From positions 121,492 through 185,491 of the forward strand of contig NZ_JBDJAF010000004.1 in assembly GCF_039652555.1 (NCBI RefSeq): a DNA stretch of 64,000 nt, read 5' to 3'. Positions 55,595 to 63,516 of the stretch are shown in pieces. Position 1 is the stretch's first letter. Every line of letters begins with the position of its first letter. Source of the stretch: Parafrigoribacterium mesophilum (GTDB lineage: Bacteria; Actinomycetota; Actinomycetes; Actinomycetales; Microbacteriaceae). The notes under the pieces are model-generated. The model made no database searches. It saw only the letters and a list, made by a program, of their open reading frames with translations, and was not told the DNA's origin. The position numbers and the translations under genes were made by a program.

Positions 55595-55666
55595 GGTTCA
55601 GTTCTGCCTTCCGCCTGGTCGCCGGGCCCGATCAGGACCGCCACGGCGACGCACCTCCAGTGTGCA

Positions 55667-56197
55667 CTATTGCCGCTGCCGGCGCGGTGTTCTGGAGTCG
55701 GCAATCCCTCGGCGGCCCGCGGGCCAGGAGGCCTCCAGGTAGGCGTTCCAATCGTCGCCGTGGTCGCGTACCCAGTTCGCCCAGTCCACCGGATGCCCGC
55801 GCAGCAGGTCTTCTAACTGGTCCAGGCGGGTCTCCCAGTCGGCGCGCACCCGGGCCGCGAACATCGGATCGACGCCGAGTTTCACGCTGAGCCGAAGCAG
55901 GGTGCTGGTGCCACGGCTGCCGCCCGGCATCTCCTGAAGACGGAACGAGAGCACACCGTGCTGCGCCGCATCGACGGTGAGAAGCGTGCCCTCCCGCAGC
56001 TCGGTGATCACGCCGGGGCCCACTCGCCGCACTCCGTCACGGTGCCAGGCCAGATCGTAATGCCCGCCGACGCGCAGGTCGATGCTGGCTCCGGCGAGCC
56101 AGCCGACTACCAGATCCGGGTCCACCAGCGCATCCCACACGATCGGTGGCGACAGGCCGACCTTCCGTTCGATCTCGAACCTGGATGCTGCAATCAC
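55667..56197 (-). CDS. SRPBCC/AHSA1-type START-fold protein
   Basis: A 176-residue helix-grip protein: SRFEIERKVGLSPPIVWDALVDPDLVVGWLAGASIDLRVGGHYDLAW and a C-terminal helix WETRLDQLEDLLRGHPV. This family (Aha1-like/polyketide-cyclase fold) binds hydrophobic ligands or client proteins; role unknown. GTG 56197 is chosen with TACCGT ending 6 nt before it; the open frame to 56530 is antisense to the ROK gene. Confidence 0.85.
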   Translation of the reverse strand: MIAASRFEIERKVGLSPPIVWDALVDPDLVVGWLAGASIDLRVGGHYDLAWHRDGVRRVGPGVITELREGTLLTVDAAQHGVLSFRLQEMPGGSRGTSTLLRLSVKLGVDPMFAARVRADWETRLDQLEDLLRGHPVDWANWVRDHGDDWNAYLEASWPAGRRGIADSRTPRRQRQ

Positions 56198-56203
56198 CGT
56201 TCC

Positions 56204-56209
56204 ACGGTA
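56204..56209 (-). promoter_or_regulatory. Putative leaderless -10 of the SRPBCC gene
   Basis: Minus-strand TACCGT ends 6 nt before GTG 56197. Confidence 0.5.
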
Positions 56210-56226
56210 CGTTAGCGGCCGTCCAA

Positions 56227-56232
56227 TATGCT
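56227..56232 (+). promoter_or_regulatory. Putative leaderless -10 of the ROK gene
   Basis: TATGCT ends 6 nt before ATG 56239. Confidence 0.5.
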
Positions 56233-56238
56233 GTGGAC

Positions 56239-57171
56239 ATGCCACACCCGCTCGCCCTGGCCCTTGATCTGGGCGGCACCAAGGTGGAGTGCGCGCTGGT
56301 CGATGACGCCGGCACGGTGCTCCCGGGCACCAGGTTCCGGCGGCCCACCGGCCCGCTGCGCAGTTCGGCCGAACTGGCCGCGAACGTGGACGCAGTAGTG
56401 GCCGGCACGATGGCGCAACTCCCCCCGGGGGTGTCGCTGGCCGGGGTTGGCATCGGGGCGGCCGGTCCGATTGTCGAGGATACCGGGCTCGTGTCGCCGC
56501 TGAACCTACCGGTATGGCGCGACTACCCACTGCGCGACCAGGTGGCCGCCGCGGTGACCGGTGTGCCTGTCGTGCTGCGGATGGACGGGCTCTGCATCAC
56601 ACTGGCCGAACACTGGATCGGTGCGGCGCAGGACTGCCAGAACCTGATGGGCATGGTGGTCTCCACCGGAATCGGCGGCGGGCTCATCCTCGACGGACAC
56701 ACCGCATCCGGCCCCACCGGCAACGCCGGGCACATCGGCCACGTCGAGGTGGCCGGATTCGACGACCCGTGCGCGTGCGGCGGGATCGGCTGCGTCGAGG
56801 CGGTCGCCTCTGGGCCGAACACGGTCGCCTGGGCGCAGGCGCAGGGTTGGGCAGGAGCCAGCGGTGAGGAACTCGGCTCCAGTTTCAGCGCAGGAGATCC
56901 GATCGCCAGGGCGGCCGTGGAACGTTCCGGACGGGCCATCGGGCAGGCGATCGCCTCGGCCACCTCGCTGGTCGACCTCGAACTCGTGGCGATCGGCGGC
57001 GGGTTCTCCCGGGTCGCCCCCGAACTGTTCGATCACATCCGCACCGCCGTGGCATCACGCCACCAGTTCGGTTTCGTCACGAAGGTTCGGGTCGTACCGT
57101 CGGCGCTGTCGTCGGAGGGTCCGCTGATCGGTGCCGCCGCACTGGTGCACCGCGCCGAACTGGTCGCGTAG
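56239..57171 (+). CDS. ROK-family sugar kinase
   Basis: A 310-residue ATP-dependent sugar kinase, probably for glucose, a glucosamine or related sugar. It starts LALALDLGGTKVECALVDDAG, the phosphate-1 loop of the ASKHA fold, and contains the ROK zinc and substrate signature NAGHIGHVEVAGFDDPCACGGIGCVEAVASG with the Cys ligands intact. VVSTGIGGGLILDG is the phosphate-2 loop. No DNA-binding domain is present, so it is a kinase rather than a NagC-type repressor. Confidence 0.92.
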   Translation: MPHPLALALDLGGTKVECALVDDAGTVLPGTRFRRPTGPLRSSAELAANVDAVVAGTMAQLPPGVSLAGVGIGAAGPIVEDTGLVSPLNLPVWRDYPLRDQVAAAVTGVPVVLRMDGLCITLAEHWIGAAQDCQNLMGMVVSTGIGGGLILDGHTASGPTGNAGHIGHVEVAGFDDPCACGGIGCVEAVASGPNTVAWAQAQGWAGASGEELGSSFSAGDPIARAAVERSGRAIGQAIASATSLVDLELVAIGGGFSRVAPELFDHIRTAVASRHQFGFVTKVRVVPSALSSEGPLIGAAALVHRAELVA

Positions 57172-57176
57172 GCCGG

Positions 57177-58427
57177 CTAGCGGGTGGCCGCTGCGCCGCG
57201 TTTCTGCAGGTCGTCCTCCACGAAGCGGGGCTTGCGCAGCAGGTGACCGCCGACCGCGACGACGACGGCGCTGATCAGCAACAGCACGAATCCGCCGGTC
57301 CACGACCCGGTCCAGTGGAACAGCAGCCCGATCATCAGCGGCCCCGTGGCGGCGATCGTGTAGCTCACACCCTGGGAGAACCCGCTGAGCGTGACGGAGC
57401 CGATGTGGGTGCGGGCCCGCAGGTTGATCAAGACCAAGCACACCGGAAAGATGACCTGGCCGCAGCCCACGATGGTGACCCACAGCCATGGCGCTGCCGC
57501 GGGCGCGAGCATCAGTCCCAGGTTGCCGACGACCAGACACACGGCGCCCAACTCGATGATCAGCCCGATGTTCTTCATCCGGGCTGCCAGGACGGGCGCC
57601 AGCAGCGCGAACGGGATGCCGAGCGCCGAGTAGTAGCCGAGCAGTGCTCCGGCCTGTACCGGCGTCTGCCCCGCCGTCGTGATGAGGATGTCGGGCATCC
57701 ACGCGAACATCGAATATGCGTTGAACGAGGTCACCGAAAAGACAATGGCGACGACCCACGCCGTGCGGGAGTGCCAGATTCCCTGCACCATCCGGGTGGG
57801 CGGCACGACAAGCGCATCCGAACCGGCATCCGGTGTCGCCCGCTTCCGCCGATTCTGCAGCACGACGCCGATCCACGGCAGCAGACCGAGGAACGCCACC
57901 AGTGCCCAGACCCCGATCGACACCCGCCAGCCCGCGGCGTGCGCCGCCGGAGCCGCGAGCACCGCGGGCGAGCTCGCCCCGATGGTGAGGATCGTGACGT
58001 ACGCGGCGGTGACCACCCCGATCCGGTCCGGGAAGTAGCGTTTCACCAGCGGAGGCAGTAGCACGTTCCCGACGCCCATGCCCGTGAAGGCCAGGACGCT
58101 GCCGAGGAACAGGACGGGGTAGCCGGCCGCGAGGGCGCGCAGCAGGTGGCCGACGACCATCGCGACGGCCGCGAGGATGAGGAACCGTTCCAGACCCAGT
58201 TTCCGGGCGATCGGCGCGCCGAAGATGCCGGCCACGGCGAACGCGATCGGCGGCAGCGTGCCGATGACGCTGAGGCCGACGTTGTCCAGCGGGATGTCCG
58301 AGGAGATCTGCGCGGCGATCGGTGACAGCGCCGTGACGGCGGTGCGCAGGTTCAGCGCGACGAGAAGGATACCGAGCAGCGCCAGCGTGCGCCCGGCCCA
58401 CAGCGGCAGGGCGGGGCGGGGAGGCAC
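57177..58427 (-). CDS. MFS transporter, CynX/NimT family (second of tandem pair)
   Basis: A 416-residue, 12-helix permease. LLGILLVALNLRTAVTALSPI and LLPPLVKRYFPDRIGVVTAAY are typical of CynX/NimT proteins (cyanate and 2-nitroimidazole transporters). It is clearly a duplicate of the upstream gene, sharing these blocks and VLINLRxRTH. GTG 58427 lies 4 bp after the stop of that gene. It ends a six-gene run that starts at truB. Confidence 0.92.
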   Translation of the reverse strand: MPPRPALPLWAGRTLALLGILLVALNLRTAVTALSPIAAQISSDIPLDNVGLSVIGTLPPIAFAVAGIFGAPIARKLGLERFLILAAVAMVVGHLLRALAAGYPVLFLGSVLAFTGMGVGNVLLPPLVKRYFPDRIGVVTAAYVTILTIGASSPAVLAAPAAHAAGWRVSIGVWALVAFLGLLPWIGVVLQNRRKRATPDAGSDALVVPPTRMVQGIWHSRTAWVVAIVFSVTSFNAYSMFAWMPDILITTAGQTPVQAGALLGYYSALGIPFALLAPVLAARMKNIGLIIELGAVCLVVGNLGLMLAPAAAPWLWVTIVGCGQVIFPVCLVLINLRARTHIGSVTLSGFSQGVSYTIAATGPLMIGLLFHWTGSWTGGFVLLLISAVVVAVGGHLLRKPRFVEDDLQKRGAAATR

Positions 58428-58431
58428 TGCC

Positions 58432-59682
58432 TCAGCTTACCGAGCGCCGCCGCAGCTCATCCTCCACGAACACCGGCTTGCGCAGCAGCACCCCGGTGGC
58501 GATTCCCGCCAACGCGGTGCCGATCAGCAGCAGCAGCGGGAGGGTCCAGCCTCCGGTCAGCTCGTGCAGGAATCCGATGAGCAGCGGCCCCAGCGCCCCG
58601 ATCGCGTAGCCGACCGCCTGCACGAATCCGCTCAGCGCCACCGCGCCCTGGTGGGTGCGCGAGCGCAGGTTGATCAGCACCAGGCAGGCGGGGAAGATCA
58701 GCGGGCCGGAACCGATCAACGCCACCCACAGGATCGGGGCGGCGGCAGGGGCCAGCAGCAGGCCGAGGTAGCCGAGCACGAACACGGCGATGCCGACGTG
58801 CACGAGGATGCCGACGTTCTTCATCCGGGTGGCGAGGATCGGGACGATGAGTGCAGCAGGCACCCCCATCAGACTGAACAGGGACAGCAGTCCGCCGGCC
58901 TGGATCGGCGTGACCGCAGCTGTCTGCACGAGCAGCTTCGGCAGCCAGGCGAACATCGCGTACGCGTGGAAGCCCGAAATGGAAAAGACGAGGGCGAGCA
59001 GCCAGGCCAACTTGGAACGCCAGATCGCCCCGAGCAACTCCGGTGCCGGCGTGAGGTCGTCGCTCTCCTGCGGGAGCCCGGATCGCTGGCGGCGGTTTTG
59101 CAGCAGCAGTACCAGCCACGGAATCGCGGAGGTCAACGCGAGGACCGACCACATCCCCAGCGACGCCCGCCACCCGACTTCGGCGGTGATCGGCGCCGCC
59201 AGACCGGCGGGCATTGCCGTGCTGACCGACATGACGGTGGCATAGAGCGAGGTGAGCAGCCCGATGCGATCCGGGAAATAGCGCTTCACCAGCGGTGGCA
59301 GCAGGATGTTGCCCACCCCGGCCCCGGTCAGCGCGACCACGTTACCGGCCAGGAGTACCGCGTAATCGGCGGCAACGGCACGCATCGACAAGCCAACGAC
59401 CATCCCGAGAATGGCCAGCATCAGCACACGCTCCAGGCCGAGCCTTCTGGCGGCGGGCGCGGCGACGAATCCGGATGCCGCGAACGCGACCGGCGGGACC
59501 ATGCCGATCAGCCCGAGGCCCACGGCGGACAACGGGACATCGACGGCGATGCTCGCGGCGATCGGAGAGATAGAGGCGACAGCGGTCCGCAAGTTGAGCG
59601 CCACCAGCAGGATGCCGACAAACGCCATCGCGCGTCCGGCCCACAGCGACACGGGGCGCACAGTACCTGGTCGGGAGCTCAT
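58432..59682 (-). CDS. MFS transporter, CynX/NimT family (first of tandem pair)
   Basis: A 416-residue permease of the same family and length as the next gene. Shared blocks include GILLVALNLRTAV, LLPPLVKRYFPDRIG and RMKNxG; the cytosolic middle loop (QNRRQRSGLPQESDDLTPAPE) and pore-lining segments differ. ATG 59682 comes 3 bp after the end of ribF, so the transporter is very likely co-expressed with flavin synthesis. Substrate unknown. Confidence 0.92.
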   Translation of the reverse strand: MSSRPGTVRPVSLWAGRAMAFVGILLVALNLRTAVASISPIAASIAVDVPLSAVGLGLIGMVPPVAFAASGFVAAPAARRLGLERVLMLAILGMVVGLSMRAVAADYAVLLAGNVVALTGAGVGNILLPPLVKRYFPDRIGLLTSLYATVMSVSTAMPAGLAAPITAEVGWRASLGMWSVLALTSAIPWLVLLLQNRRQRSGLPQESDDLTPAPELLGAIWRSKLAWLLALVFSISGFHAYAMFAWLPKLLVQTAAVTPIQAGGLLSLFSLMGVPAALIVPILATRMKNVGILVHVGIAVFVLGYLGLLLAPAAAPILWVALIGSGPLIFPACLVLINLRSRTHQGAVALSGFVQAVGYAIGALGPLLIGFLHELTGGWTLPLLLLIGTALAGIATGVLLRKPVFVEDELRRRSVS

Positions 59683-59685
59683 CGG

Positions 59686-60642
59686 TTACCGGGTGGCGCC
59701 GTGAGGGGCATCGCCCAGCAGAAGCGCGCGCACCTGCGACACGTCGCGACCGATCTGCGCCACGAGTGCGTCGATACCGGCGAACTTCTTCATGCCGCGG
59801 ATGCGGGACACGAACGACACCTCGACCGTCTTGTCGTACAGGTCCAAATCCCGATCCAGCACGTGTGCCTCCACCTGCCGCTCGGGTACGCCGTCGAAGG
59901 TTGGATTGTTGCCCACCGAGATTGCGGCAGGCAACTGCTGGCCGTCGACGGTAAGCAGGCCGGCGTACACGCCGTCGGCCGGGATGAAGCCTTCCAGTTT
60001 CGGGGACAAATTGGCGGTGGGGAAACCGAGAGTGCGTCCGCGCTGCTCGCCGCGGATGACGGTGCCCCGCACCGCGTGCGGACGGCCGAGCAGGTGGGCC
60101 GCCCCCGCGACGTCGCCGTCGGCGAGCAGTTGCCGGATCCGTGTGGCGGAGACTCGATGCGTGCCGTCGAGGCTCATCGCCTCCACCACGGTCACCTGGA
60201 AGCCCAGGGTGGGCCCTAGCTGCTGCAGCAATGCCACCGAGCCGGCGCCGCCGGCGCCGAACCTGAAATCAGCGCCGACGAACACGATGCGGGCGTGGAG
60301 CGCGTCGACCAGGATGCGCTGCACGAACTGTTGCGGGGATTGCGTGCTGAACGCCCGGTCGAAGTGCAGCATCACCGTGGCCGCAATCCCGGCATCCGCG
60401 AGCAGTTCCCGCTTTTGTTCGTTGCTCACCAGCGGATCGGGGGCCCGCTCGGGAGCCAGGACGCTCAGCGGGTTCCGGTCGAAGGTGAGCACCGTGGAGG
60501 TGAGTCCGGCATCCTGGGCGGCATCGCGTACCGCCTGCAACACGCTGCGGTGCCCGGTGTGCAGCCCGTCGAATTTGCCGATGGTAACCGCTGACGGTCC
60601 GAAATCAGCTGGGACATCCGACAGGGACGTGACGAACAGCAT
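59686..60642 (-). CDS. ribF: Bifunctional riboflavin kinase/FAD synthetase
   Basis: Makes FMN and FAD from riboflavin in the cytoplasm. The 318 residues hold the N-terminal FMN adenylyltransferase domain (VTIGKFDGLHTGHRSVL near 20-36, VFVGADFRFGAGGAGSV, and SATRIRQLLADGDV) and the C-terminal riboflavin kinase domain (GRTLGFPTANLSP with the PTAN motif, and DGVYAGLLTVDGQ). It lies in a tight minus-strand run behind truB and two small membrane proteins (3-bp gaps), with two MFS genes after it. Confidence 0.95.
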   Translation of the reverse strand: MLFVTSLSDVPADFGPSAVTIGKFDGLHTGHRSVLQAVRDAAQDAGLTSTVLTFDRNPLSVLAPERAPDPLVSNEQKRELLADAGIAATVMLHFDRAFSTQSPQQFVQRILVDALHARIVFVGADFRFGAGGAGSVALLQQLGPTLGFQVTVVEAMSLDGTHRVSATRIRQLLADGDVAGAAHLLGRPHAVRGTVIRGEQRGRTLGFPTANLSPKLEGFIPADGVYAGLLTVDGQQLPAAISVGNNPTFDGVPERQVEAHVLDRDLDLYDKTVEVSFVSRIRGMKKFAGIDALVAQIGRDVSQVRALLLGDAPHGATR

Positions 60643-60645
60643 CGA

Positions 60646-61092
60646 CTAACGCTTCTCGAGCGTCGGATGCCCGGCGAGCCGAGCGGTCACGGCGGACGGA
60701 CGCAGGTGGTAAAGCCACAGCATCCCGAGCACGGGGAGCACGAGCGGGATGAAGACGTAGCCGATTCCGAAAAACGACCAGACGGTGTTGGCGGGGAACA
60801 GTTGGGGGTCGAACACGCTGAGCGAGCCGACCACCAGCACGCCGAGCATCTCGAACGAGATCGTGATCCACGCCGTCAGGTACCAGCCCTGGCCTTTCCC
60901 GAGCAGCGCGACGGTGGCGAGGATGTAGACCACACCTGACAGCGCCGACAACAGGTACGCGATCGGGGCGTTGTCGAATTCGGTGAGGATCTGCACAACC
61001 GAGCGCGCGGTGGCTCCGAGGGCGAGGACGCCGTACACGATTATGAGTACACGGCCGACGCCGACGGCGCGAGAGGAAGAGTTGTGAACCAT
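60646..61092 (-). CDS. Hypothetical membrane protein in the truB-ribF operon
   Basis: A 148-residue protein with four predicted membrane segments (about 13-32, 43-64, 71-92, 104-130). The last loop (LRPSAVTARLAGHPTLEKR) is basic and cytosolic. Function unknown. It starts 10 bp after the previous small membrane gene and ends 3 bp before ribF. Confidence 0.82.
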   Translation of the reverse strand: MVHNSSSRAVGVGRVLIIVYGVLALGATARSVVQILTEFDNAPIAYLLSALSGVVYILATVALLGKGQGWYLTAWITISFEMLGVLVVGSLSVFDPQLFPANTVWSFFGIGYVFIPLVLPVLGMLWLYHLRPSAVTARLAGHPTLEKR

Positions 61093-61102
61093 CGGTTCAA
61101 GA

Positions 61103-61471
61103 TTAGGCCACCTGCACGGCCCAGATTTGGTACATGCGGTAGAGCATGACGGCCGCGGACAATCCGATCACACCCAGCACCACCGTGCTCCAGCGGTCGC
61201 GTTCGATGAGCGCCCAGAACCCGGCAGCCGGCACCAGCAGCAGCGCCGAGATGAGATAGGTGTAGAACTCGACCACGTTGCCGCTCGCGACGTTGCCGAC
61301 GAGCGGGGCGATGATGGCCACCACCAGCTGCGCGATCAGCAGCACCTCGACGAGCAGCAGCGAGCCGAGTGTGTAGTCGTTCGGCTCGCGTCCCAGCAGC
61401 CCCATCACCAGGCAGAATGTGCCGGCCAACACCGCGACGGCGACCTGGAGGTAGGTGAACCATTCGATCAC
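61103..61471 (-). CDS. Hypothetical membrane protein overlapping truB
   Basis: A 122-residue protein with four predicted membrane segments (about 5-25, 38-58, 65-85, 92-115). GTG 61471 overlaps the truB stop as GTGA, showing coupled translation. Function unknown; similar in size and layout to its neighbour at 60646 but without obvious sequence similarity. Confidence 0.82.
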   Translation of the reverse strand: MIEWFTYLQVAVAVLAGTFCLVMGLLGREPNDYTLGSLLLVEVLLIAQLVVAIIAPLVGNVASGNVVEFYTYLISALLLVPAAGFWALIERDRWSTVVLGVIGLSAAVMLYRMYQIWAVQVA

Positions 61472-62397
61472 CTCAGCACCTCGTCGCTCGGAAAATTGAC
61501 CAGCGCCTTCGCGCTGCTGCCGAACACGGTGACCAAGCCGACCAGCCGCCCATCCGGCGCGAGCGCGGCAACCGGGGTCTGGTCCCGGTGCGCGCCGATG
61601 TCGACCTTCTTACCGTGCATGAGGTCGGCGACCTGGCCGGGGTCGAGGGTCATGGTCGGGAACAGCGCCGCCGCGGCCGCGGCGGGGCGGATCAGGCTGG
61701 CGGTGGGGTCCAGGTCGTCCAGCGGCGCGGCATCCGCAATGCCGAATGGTCCGATCCTGGTTCGGCGCAGGGCGATAAGGTGGCCGCCCACGCCCAGTGC
61801 CGCGCCGAGGTCCCTGGCCAGCGCCCGGATGTAGGTGCCGGAGGAGCATTCCACGCGCACGTCGACATCGAGGTGTTCCGGCTCGCTGCGTTTCGCGAGC
61901 AACTCCAGCGCGGACACCGTCACCGCCCGGGCGGGCAGCTCGAAGCTCTCCCCCGCCCGCACCCGCGCATAGGCCCTCTTGCCGTCGACTTTGATCGCGC
62001 TGACACTGGAGGGCACCTGCTGGAGGGGGCCGGTGAGCCGCGCCAGCTGCTCGTCGAGCATCGTGGCGGTGATCGCCGCGACCGCCTCGGGTGCCGCAGC
62101 GGCGACGAGTTCCCCTTCAGCGTCATCAGTGGAGGTCGATGCGCCCAACCGGATCGTGGCGTAGTACTCCTTGTCGAGGCCGACCAGGTAGGTGAGCAGG
62201 CGGGTCGAGCTGTTCAGTCCGAGAATGAGCAGGCCGGTCGCCATCGGGTCGAGGGTGCCTGCGTGGCCGACCTTGCGGGTTCCGGCAAGGCGCCGAGTGC
62301 GGGCGACGACGTCATGGCTGGTGAACCCGGCCGGCTTGTCGACCAGCAGGATGCCGCTGCGGCGCGCGGTCGATCGGTCGGTCGGGTTCTCTGGCAC
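61468..62397 (-). CDS. truB: tRNA pseudouridine(55) synthase
   Basis: Converts U55 in the T-loop of tRNAs to pseudouridine. The 309 residues include GILLVDKPAGFTSHDVVARTRRL, the catalytic Asp in VGHAGTLDPMATGLL, KEYYATIRLGASTSTDDAEG and GTYIRALARDLGAALGVGGHL, and a C-terminal PUA-like domain. GTG 62397 is chosen: TACCCT ends 6 nt upstream and the rest of the open frame to 62874 is antisense to panE. First gene of a six-gene operon. Confidence 0.95.
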   Translation of the reverse strand: MPENPTDRSTARRSGILLVDKPAGFTSHDVVARTRRLAGTRKVGHAGTLDPMATGLLILGLNSSTRLLTYLVGLDKEYYATIRLGASTSTDDAEGELVAAAAPEAVAAITATMLDEQLARLTGPLQQVPSSVSAIKVDGKRAYARVRAGESFELPARAVTVSALELLAKRSEPEHLDVDVRVECSSGTYIRALARDLGAALGVGGHLIALRRTRIGPFGIADAAPLDDLDPTASLIRPAAAAAALFPTMTLDPGQVADLMHGKKVDIGAHRDQTPVAALAPDGRLVGLVTVFGSSAKALVNFPSDEVLR

Positions 62398-62403
62398 ACC
62401 GAT

Positions 62404-62409
62404 AGGGTA
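62404..62409 (-). promoter_or_regulatory. Putative leaderless -10 of the truB operon
   Basis: Minus-strand TACCCT ends 6 nt before GTG 62397. Confidence 0.5.
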
Positions 62410-62439
62410 TCGGCTGGCGGTGCGGCGCCTTCGACACCG

Positions 62440-62445
62440 TAGGAT
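62440..62445 (+). promoter_or_regulatory. Putative leaderless -10 of the ketopantoate reductase gene
   Basis: TAGGAT ends 7 nt before ATG 62453. Confidence 0.5.
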
Positions 62446-62452
62446 TCCAAGC

Positions 62453-63448
62453 ATGAGGGTGGCGGTACTTGGCGCGGGCGCCATCGGCGGCACGATCGCC
62501 GCACTGCTGTTTCGCGGTGGGCACCAGGTGGCGGTCACCGCCCGCGGCGACAATCTTCGGGCACTGCGTTCCGGGCAGTTGCGCTTGGATGGCGCCTGGG
62601 GCTCGGTACAGGCGCACGTCACCGCGTCGGAGACGCTGACCACCGCGCCGGAGCTGGCGTTCGTTACCACCAAGGTCCAGGATGCCGAATCGGCCATGCT
62701 GGGCAGCGCCGGAGTGCTCGGTGGGATTCCGGTGGTGGTCGTGCAGAACGGGATGCGCGGGGTCCAGACTGCCGAGCGCGTGCTGCCGGACTCCCCTATC
62801 GTCGGCGGGCTCGCCCTGTACGCCGCGTCGTATCTGGGTCCCGGTCGGGTGGCGGTCACCACGGCGGGTCCCACTTATCTCGGAGCGCCGAGCCCGGCAT
62901 CCGGTGCCGCGTTGGCGCGCGCAGCCGAGGCGCTCGGAGCGGTGATGCCGGTGAGCACGACCGACAATTTCGTGGGCGCGCAATGGACCAAGCTGGTGGT
63001 CAACCAGATCAACGCGCTGCCGGCGATCACGGGGATGAGTGCGCAAGAGGTCATTTCGCATCCCGGTCTACGGCGGCTGCTCACCCGCAGCATCCGGGAA
63101 CTGGTGCGTGCGGCACAGGCCGGCGGGGTGCGTTTCGCCCCGCTGCAGGGACTCACCGACGGCATGCTGCGGATGCTCGGGCGGATGCCGCTGTCCATCG
63201 GCCAGTTGCTTCCGCAGTTGATGAAGGTTCGGATGGGGGCGACGCCCAATCCGGGTTCGACGCTGCAGAGCATCCGGCACGGTCAGATCACCGAGATCGA
63301 CTATCTCAACGGTGCGGTGGTGGAGGCCGGGGAGCGTGCCGGCGTCGCCACGCCGGTCAACCGGGCACTGGTGGAACTGGTGCACGAGGTGGAGCGAACC
63401 CACGTGTTCGTCGCGCCCGACGAGATATTGAGGCGGATCCGCACGTAG
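62453..63448 (+). CDS. panE: 2-dehydropantoate 2-reductase (ApbA/PanE family)
   Basis: NADPH-dependent reduction of ketopantoate to pantoate for coenzyme A synthesis. The 331 residues start MRVAVLGAGAIGGTIAALLFRGGH, the Rossmann GxGxxG motif. The catalytic Lys is in WTKLVVNQINALPAITG, followed by the Asn of the same helix, and the late Glu/Asp region is EIDYLNGAVVEAGERAGVATPVNRAL. Family members also reduce other 2-keto acids, so substrate is likely but not certain. Divergent from truB. Confidence 0.9.
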   Translation: MRVAVLGAGAIGGTIAALLFRGGHQVAVTARGDNLRALRSGQLRLDGAWGSVQAHVTASETLTTAPELAFVTTKVQDAESAMLGSAGVLGGIPVVVVQNGMRGVQTAERVLPDSPIVGGLALYAASYLGPGRVAVTTAGPTYLGAPSPASGAALARAAEALGAVMPVSTTDNFVGAQWTKLVVNQINALPAITGMSAQEVISHPGLRRLLTRSIRELVRAAQAGGVRFAPLQGLTDGMLRMLGRMPLSIGQLLPQLMKVRMGATPNPGSTLQSIRHGQITEIDYLNGAVVEAGERAGVATPVNRALVELVHEVERTHVFVAPDEILRRIRT

Positions 63449-63457
63449 GCCAAATAC

Positions 63458-63466
63458 TTATCCACA
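63458..63466 (+). promoter_or_regulatory. Consensus DnaA box-like 9-mer
   Basis: TTATCCACA, a perfect match to the classical DnaA box, in the AT-rich 68-bp gap before the DUF222 gene. Only one copy is seen, so this is not an origin on its own. Confidence 0.4.
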
Positions 63467-63516
63467 TTTGCGATCTTTTTTTCGAAAACGCTTGCTATTG
63501 TGCGAAAATTGGAGTT

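Noticed and set aside
63458..63466. Replication origin at the right end
   Set aside because: Only one DnaA box, and no dnaA, dnaN or gyrase genes nearby.
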